This document shows, in pieces, positions 59,846-64,000 of a stretch of 64,000 nucleotides of DNA. Location: the NCBI RefSeq assembly GCF_003626595.1, contig NZ_RBAK01000011.1, forward strand, positions 62,001 through 126,000, given 5' to 3'. The position numbers and the translations under genes were made by a program. Each line of letters opens with the position of its first letter. Positions within the stretch are counted from its first letter, which is position 1. Source of the DNA: Micromonospora endolithica (GTDB taxonomy: Bacteria; Actinomycetota; Actinomycetes; Mycobacteriales; Micromonosporaceae). The notes beneath the pieces were generated by a model, which saw only the letters and a program-made list of their open reading frames with translations, was not told the DNA's origin and made no database searches.

Positions 59846-61188
59846 CGGTCACCCCCGTCGGCGCGGGTCGCGCTGCCGGCGCGCTGGGCGCGGCGGGCGC
59901 CCACGGTCAACTCGCGGCGCAGCTGGGCCAGGTAGGTGTCGAAGTCCACCCGCATCGCCGGGCGGCGCTGTCCCCAGCGGGCGGTGGCGGCGCGCAGTTC
60001 GGCGCGGATGTCGGCGTGCTGGCGCTGCCGGTCGGGCAGGGCGTACCGGCCGGCGCGGTGCGCGGCGACCAGTTTGGCCTGCGCCTCAACCAGGGGGAAC
60101 GCCGCGCCGGTGGACTGCATCAGCCCGACGAACGCCAGTCCGGGGGCGTCGGGGTGGAAGATGTGCCGGTACAGCGGCAGTCCCTCCGCGCCGTCGGCGA
60201 GCAGCGCCGGGTCGAGGAAGGGCAGCTCCACCCGGTAGCCGGTGCACCAGACGACCAGGTCGACGGTGTCGGCGCGGCCGTCGGTGAAGGTGACCCGGTC
60301 GCCGTCGAAGCCGGCGACGCCGGGCCGCACCTCGATCTCGCCGTGCGCCAGGCGGGACAGCAGCCCGTCGGACAGGGTGGGGTGGTCCTGGAGGAACCCG
60401 TGCGCCGGGGCGGGCAGGCCGTGCCGGGCGGGCGCGCCGACGGTGGCGGTGAGCAGGGTCTGGCTGATCCGTTGCCGCATACGCCAGGGCAGCCGGCGGG
60501 CCAGGGCGCCGTTGAGGGTGTCCGACGGCCGGCCGAGCAGGTGCTTGGGCACCACCCAGACGCCGCGACGCAGCGACAGCAGGGTCCGCTCGGCGGCGTA
60601 CGAGGCGTCCACGGCGATGTCCATCGCGGAGTTGCCGCCGCCGACGACCAGCACCCGCCGGCCGGCGAGCTGTTCCGGGCCCCGGTAGGCGTGGCTGTGT
60701 ATCTGCCGCACCGTGCCGGAGCCGGTGGGCTCGGGCTGCGGCGGCTTGGGCACCCGGTTGTGGCCGTTGGCGACCACCACCGCGTCGACGGTGACCCGGA
60801 CCGGTCCGTCCGGGCCGTCGGCGTGCACCGTCCACCGGTCGCCGGGTTCGGGCACCACCCGGTCGACGGTGTGCCGCAGCCGGATCGCGGCGTGCAGGCC
60901 GAACCGGTCGGCGTACGAGGTGAGCCAGCCGGCGATCCGGGCGTGGTCGGGGTAGTCCGGCCAGTCCACCGGCATCGGGTGGTCGGCGAACTCGGTGCGG
61001 GTGCGGCTGGTGTTCAGGTGCAGGGTCCGGTAGGCCGGCGAGCCGGTGGCGCCGTAGACCCAGAGCCCACCGACCTGGTCACCGGCCTCGAAGCAGACGG
61101 CGGGCACACCGGCGTCGGCGAGGGCCTTGAGGGTGGCCAGGCCGGCCGCGCCCGCGCCGATCACCGCCACCGAGGGCTGCGGGTCCAC
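59842..61188 (-). CDS. Flavin-containing monooxygenase
   Basis: A 448-residue FMO/BVMO-type protein. The FAD motif is VAVIGAGAAGLATL (8-21), the FMO fingerprint region is covered by SRTRTEFADHPMPVDWPDYP and the second Rossmann RVLVVGGGNSAMDIA. The C-terminal LVVWCTGYRVELPF is the ATG-like (here CTGY) signature. It uses NADPH and O2 to oxygenate soft nucleophiles or ketones. ATG 61188. The dyad at 61208-61225 sits immediately upstream, so the TetR protein at 61917 probably represses this operon. Confidence 0.9.
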   Translation of the reverse strand: MDPQPSVAVIGAGAAGLATLKALADAGVPAVCFEAGDQVGGLWVYGATGSPAYRTLHLNTSRTRTEFADHPMPVDWPDYPDHARIAGWLTSYADRFGLHAAIRLRHTVDRVVPEPGDRWTVHADGPDGPVRVTVDAVVVANGHNRVPKPPQPEPTGSGTVRQIHSHAYRGPEQLAGRRVLVVGGGNSAMDIAVDASYAAERTLLSLRRGVWVVPKHLLGRPSDTLNGALARRLPWRMRQRISQTLLTATVGAPARHGLPAPAHGFLQDHPTLSDGLLSRLAHGEIEVRPGVAGFDGDRVTFTDGRADTVDLVVWCTGYRVELPFLDPALLADGAEGLPLYRHIFHPDAPGLAFVGLMQSTGAAFPLVEAQAKLVAAHRAGRYALPDRQRQHADIRAELRAATARWGQRRPAMRVDFDTYLAQLRRELTVGARRAQRAGSATRADGGDR

Positions 61189-61207
61189 GGCCGGCTCCTT
61201 CCGATTA

Positions 61208-61225
61208 ATCCAACGACTGTCGGAT
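61208..61225. promoter_or_regulatory. TetR-type operator upstream of the FMO operon
   Basis: ATCCAACGACTGTCGGAT has ATCC...GGAT ends 10 bases apart and is 20 bp from the FMO start. It agrees with the site at 61930 in 13 of 18 positions. Confidence 0.6.
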
Positions 61226-61248
61226 AATGGCCTCCTCGGTGCGGCGCG

Positions 61249-61917
61249 TCAAGGGCCGGCCGGACCCGCCGGTCCGTACAGCCCGTCGAGGAAGCGGTGC
61301 ACGAACACCCGGAACTCGCGGCGCTGCCGCGCCGGGGACTCCCCGCCGGCGGCGAGGGCCACCACGTGCCCGTGCACCGCCCAGACCAGGGCCCGCACCG
61401 TCACGAGCGGGGTCGGCTCCACCAGCGCGCCGCTGGCCGCCGCGGCGTCGAGCAGTTCGGCGACCAGCCGGTACAGCGGCGCGGCGTACCGCTGGTCCAG
61501 CTCGGCGTGCCGCTGCGGCTCCAGCCAGCGGCGCAGCCACAGCGCGGTGGTCTCCGGCCGGTCCTCCAGGAAGTCCACGAACACGTCGACGAGGTCGTGC
61601 AGGGCGCGCAGCGCCGCCGGCGGTCCCTGGGCCAGGGCGGCGCGGGCGTGCTCGGCGGCGGCGGTGAGCACGTCCCGCTCGGCCTCGAACACCCGCGCGA
61701 AGCAGGCGTCGTAGAGCTGCGCCTTCGTACCCGTGTGGTGGGCGACCGTCGCGACGTCGACCCCGGCGGCGGCGGCGACCTCCCGCAGCCCGACGGCGTC
61801 GAAACCCCGCTGGGCGAACAGCGCGGCGGCCGCGGTGAGCACCACCTCCCGGGTGGGTCGGGTCTCGTCGCGGCGGGGCCGACCCGGGCGGCGGCGGGGC
61901 ATGGTCATGGCCGCCAT
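61249..61917 (-). CDS. TetR family transcriptional regulator
   Basis: A 222-residue regulator. The N-terminal HTH reads LFAQRGFDAVGLREVAAAAG then VDVATVAHHTGTKAQLYDAC. The rest is an all-helical ligand-binding domain with LRRWLEPQRHAELDQRY. ATG 61917 is chosen for AGGGGCAG 5 bp upstream; Met at 61908 and 61902 are alternatives. It lies between the FMO operon and a transporter, with a matching ATCC-N10-GGAT dyad on each side, and so is the probable repressor of both. Confidence 0.9.
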   Translation of the reverse strand: MAAMTMPRRRPGRPRRDETRPTREVVLTAAAALFAQRGFDAVGLREVAAAAGVDVATVAHHTGTKAQLYDACFARVFEAERDVLTAAAEHARAALAQGPPAALRALHDLVDVFVDFLEDRPETTALWLRRWLEPQRHAELDQRYAAPLYRLVAELLDAAAASGALVEPTPLVTVRALVWAVHGHVVALAAGGESPARQRREFRVFVHRFLDGLYGPAGPAGP

Positions 61918-61929
61918 TCTGCCCCTACA

Positions 61930-61947
61930 ATCCAGCATCCGTTGGAT
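61930..61947. promoter_or_regulatory. TetR-type operator between tetR and the transporter
   Basis: ATCCAGCATCCGTTGGAT lies 12 bp upstream of the tetR ATG and 32 bp upstream of the transporter ATG. The surrounding CAATCCA...TGGATTG arms extend it to a perfect 7-bp inverted repeat. Confidence 0.6.
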
Positions 61948-61979
61948 TGGCGGGCGGTACGCCCGGAGAGGACGCGGCC

Positions 61980-63323
61980 ATGAGCGGGCTCGACCAGCAG
62001 CCGGCCGGTACCGGCGTCACCGCCCTGCCCCGGGGGCCGTTGCTCGGCTTCGCCACCGGGTCGGTCGGCATGGGCGTCTGGGTGACCGTGCCCGGACTCC
62101 TGCTGCTGTACTTCCTCACCGACGTGCTGGCCGTCGCGCCGTGGCTGGCCGGCCTGGCACTGCTGCTGCCGAAGATCGCCGACGTGGTGCTGCACCCGTG
62201 GATCGGGCACCGCTGCGACGTCGAGCTGGCCCGCCGGGGTGACCGGCGGCGGCTGCTGCTGGTCGGCTGCGCGCTGCCGCTGGCGTTCGCGGCGCTGTTC
62301 GCGGTGCCCGGCGGCCTGACCGGCGCGCCGGCCGCGGCCTGGGTGGCGGTGGCGTTCGTCGCCGGCAACCTGCTCTTCGCCGCCTACCAGGTGCCCTACC
62401 TGGCGACCCCGGCGGACCTGCGGATCGGCTACCACGAGCGGACCCGGCTGATGGCCTTCCGGATGGTGGTGCTGACCCTGGGCATCCTCGTCTCCGGCCT
62501 GCTGGCGCCGCTGATCGCCGGCGGGGACTCCGCCACCCGCGCCGGCTACCAGCGGATGGGCGTGCTGCTGGCGGTCGGGATGCTGGTGACCATGCTGGTC
62601 GGCGTGACCGGGATCGCCCGGCTGCGCCGGGCCGCCGCCGGGCCGGACGGGCACGCGGCGGGCTGGCGGGCGCTGCTGCAAGCCCTGCGGGACCGGCAGT
62701 TCCGCTGGCTGGTCGGCGCGTACCTGGCCATGTCCACCACCACCCACCTGGTGCTCGCCGGGGTGCCCTACTACGCCGAGTACGAGCTGGGCCGTCCCGG
62801 CCTGACCACGGTGCTGGTGGCGGCGTTCGTCGCCCCGGCGCTGCTGGTCACCCCGGGGTGGCTGGCGGTGGCCCGCCGGGTCGGCAAGCAGCGGGCCCTG
62901 CTGGCCGCCCAGGGCGCCTTCGCCGCCGGGTCCCTGGTGCTGGCGGTGGGCCGCCCGGCCGGACTGCCGGTGCTGGTCGCCGCGGTGGCGGTGCTGGGGG
63001 TCGCGTTCGCCGGGATGCAGCTGCTGCCCTTCTCGATGGTCCCGGACGTGATCCGCGCCGGTGGTGGCGCCGCCGGCACCTACACCGGGGTGTGGACCGC
63101 CACCGAGGCCACCGGCGCGGCGCTGGGCCCCTGGGCGTACGCGCTGTGCCTGGCCGCCGGCGGTTTCGTCGCCTCCGCCGCCGGCGAGACCGTGGTGCAG
63201 CCCGACGCCGCGCTGGACGCGATCCGCTGGGGATTCGGGCTGCTGCCAGCCGCGGCGATGCTCGCGGCGCTGCTGCTGCAACGCCGCTACACCCTCGACG
63301 GCGCCGCCCGCGCCGACGCCTGA
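61980..63323 (+). CDS. MFS transporter of the GPH (MelB-like) type
   Basis: A 447-residue protein with 12 membrane helices. The start [20 protein letters not shown] then YFLTDVLAV is like the GPH cation symporter family, and [20 protein letters not shown] matches the first conserved loop (normally DPxxGxxxD). The second half begins after [11 protein letters not shown]. It could import a sugar-like compound or export a lipophile processed by the FMO/SDR pair. ATG 61980 follows GAGAGGACGCGG. Confidence 0.88.
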   Translation: MSGLDQQPAGTGVTALPRGPLLGFATGSVGMGVWVTVPGLLLLYFLTDVLAVAPWLAGLALLLPKIADVVLHPWIGHRCDVELARRGDRRRLLLVGCALPLAFAALFAVPGGLTGAPAAAWVAVAFVAGNLLFAAYQVPYLATPADLRIGYHERTRLMAFRMVVLTLGILVSGLLAPLIAGGDSATRAGYQRMGVLLAVGMLVTMLVGVTGIARLRRAAAGPDGHAAGWRALLQALRDRQFRWLVGAYLAMSTTTHLVLAGVPYYAEYELGRPGLTTVLVAAFVAPALLVTPGWLAVARRVGKQRALLAAQGAFAAGSLVLAVGRPAGLPVLVAAVAVLGVAFAGMQLLPFSMVPDVIRAGGGAAGTYTGVWTATEATGAALGPWAYALCLAAGGFVASAAGETVVQPDAALDAIRWGFGLLPAAAMLAALLLQRRYTLDGAARADA

Positions 63324-63350
63324 GCCGCCCGGCACTACACTTCGCCCTCG

Positions 63351-64000
63351 ATGGACGCCCCGGCCACCGACCCCGAGACCCGCCCCTGCGCCCACTGCGG
63401 GCGCGACGTGCCGCAGCGCGCCGGCGCCGGCCGCCCGTTCCGGTACTGCCGGGACAACGACGGCGCCTGCCAGCGCGCGTCGCGCAACAACCGGATGCGG
63501 CACCGCAACGCCCCCGGCCTGACCGGTCAGGTCGCCCGCACCTGGGAGGCGGTGGACCGGCTCGACCAGATCGTGGCGACCCTCAGCGAGGCGCTGCACG
63601 CCGAGCTGTCCCCGGTCGGGGTGGAACGGCAGGTGGCGCAGGCCCGCGCCGAGGCGGCCACCCAGGTGGCGGCGGCGCAGGCCGAACGCGACGACGTCCG
63701 CCGGGACGCCGAGGACGCCACCGCCGCGGCCGTGCGGGCCCGGGAGGAGGCCCGGGTCGCGGTGGCCGACGCCGAGGCCGCCCGCGAGCAGGCCCGCCAC
63801 GCCACCGCGGAGACCACCGCCGCCACCGAGCGGGCGCAGCAGGCGGAGACGGCCCGCGAGCAGGCCCGGCACGCCGCCGGCGCCGCCGAGGCGTTGCGGG
63901 TGCAGGCCGAACGGGACCGCGACGCGGCCCGCGACGAGCTGCGTACCCTGCGGGTCGAGGTGGAGGCCGAGCGGCGCCGCGCCGCCGAGGCCAACGCCGA
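63351..64000 (+). CDS. Zinc-finger/coiled-coil protein, N-terminal part (runs off the window)
   Basis: The first 216 residues are visible. An N-terminal CAHCGRDVPQRAGAGRPFRYC followed by GACQ is a likely four-Cys zinc finger (C13, C16, C33, C39 region), with SRNNRMRHR basic residues after it. From about residue 65 there is a long Ala/Glu/Arg-rich heptad coiled coil (QVAQARAEAATQVAAAQAER and similar). It resembles KfrA-like or DNA-associated coiled-coil proteins. The C-terminus is outside the window, so the role is not assignable. ATG 63351 is 28 bp after the transporter stop. Confidence 0.75.
   Translation, partial: MDAPATDPETRPCAHCGRDVPQRAGAGRPFRYCRDNDGACQRASRNNRMRHRNAPGLTGQVARTWEAVDRLDQIVATLSEALHAELSPVGVERQVAQARAEAATQVAAAQAERDDVRRDAEDATAAAVRAREEARVAVADAEAAREQARHATAETTAATERAQQAETAREQARHAAGAAEALRVQAERDRDAARDELRTLRVEVEAERRRAAEANA

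Overview
The window is about 72 % G+C with dense coding, frequent GTG starts and 4-base start/stop overlaps. It looks like chromosome of a high-GC filamentous actinomycete. Micromonosporaceae, probably Micromonospora, is my inference from gene style: a FtsX-type ABC operon beside thymidine kinase, a SigJ-type ECF41 sigma factor, and DUF6069, DUF664 and mycothiol-linked families. No rRNA, tRNA or CRISPR array was seen.

Layout. 1-8.1 kb: end of thymidine kinase, then a four-gene ABC exporter operon (two giant FtsX permeases, two ATPases). 8-11.3 kb: small membrane protein, AidB-like acyl-CoA dehydrogenase, XerD-like recombinase. 11.3-13.1 kb: a rifampin monooxygenase (rox) preceded by a palindrome that looks like the rifamycin-associated element. 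13.1-26.4 kb: stress, regulatory and defence genes: Hsp20 with a HAIR-like operator, a MarR/DUF6069 pair, DUF2087, cupin, DinB, two aminoglycoside-phosphotransferase-fold proteins (one behind a possible leader peptide), cold-shock-like protein, an inositol-monophosphatase-like enzyme, a cluster of VOC/glyoxalase genes in various states of decay, an S66 (MccF-like) peptidase, adenosine deaminase and an esterase.

26.4-35 kb is a mobile-element hot spot. An AT-rich islet and a broken DUF1048 gene abut a 4.1-kb element with 29-bp terminal inverted repeats. That element holds a tyrosine recombinase, an ArsR/SRPBCC pair, a methyltransferase and an N-terminally truncated Tn3-family transposase. Immediately beyond it is a compact trio: tyrosine recombinase, small HTH protein, and a zinc-ribbon protein with a degenerate recombinase fold. 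The three genes have overlapping stop/start codons and follow a TTGACA promoter covered by a perfect 16-bp inverted repeat. Gene remnants (ABC ATPase tail, kinase tail, VOC tail) litter the flanks.

35-41 kb: MmpS-like membrane protein, RidA, the ECF41 sigma factor divergent from a DoxX-like gene (TGTCACA motifs face both ways), an MDMPI/DinB protein, a LysE exporter and a pentapeptide-repeat membrane protein. 41-56.7 kb: a glycan-utilisation locus with GH42 beta-galactosidase, GH31 alpha-xylosidase-like enzyme, LplB/LplC-type permeases with a lipoprotein binding protein, ROK and LacI regulators, a GH3 enzyme with an inserted domain and a GH95-type alpha-L-fucosidase. Together these activities fit xyloglucan-type oligosaccharides. 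The locus carries ROK-like and LacI-like operators.

56.7-64 kb: DUF1992 protein; an XRE-cupin regulator divergent from a thioredoxin-reductase-like flavoprotein with a direct-repeat operator; an SDR/flavin monooxygenase pair, a TetR regulator and a GPH-type transporter linked by two ATCC-N10-GGAT dyads; and the start of a zinc-finger/coiled-coil protein running off the window.
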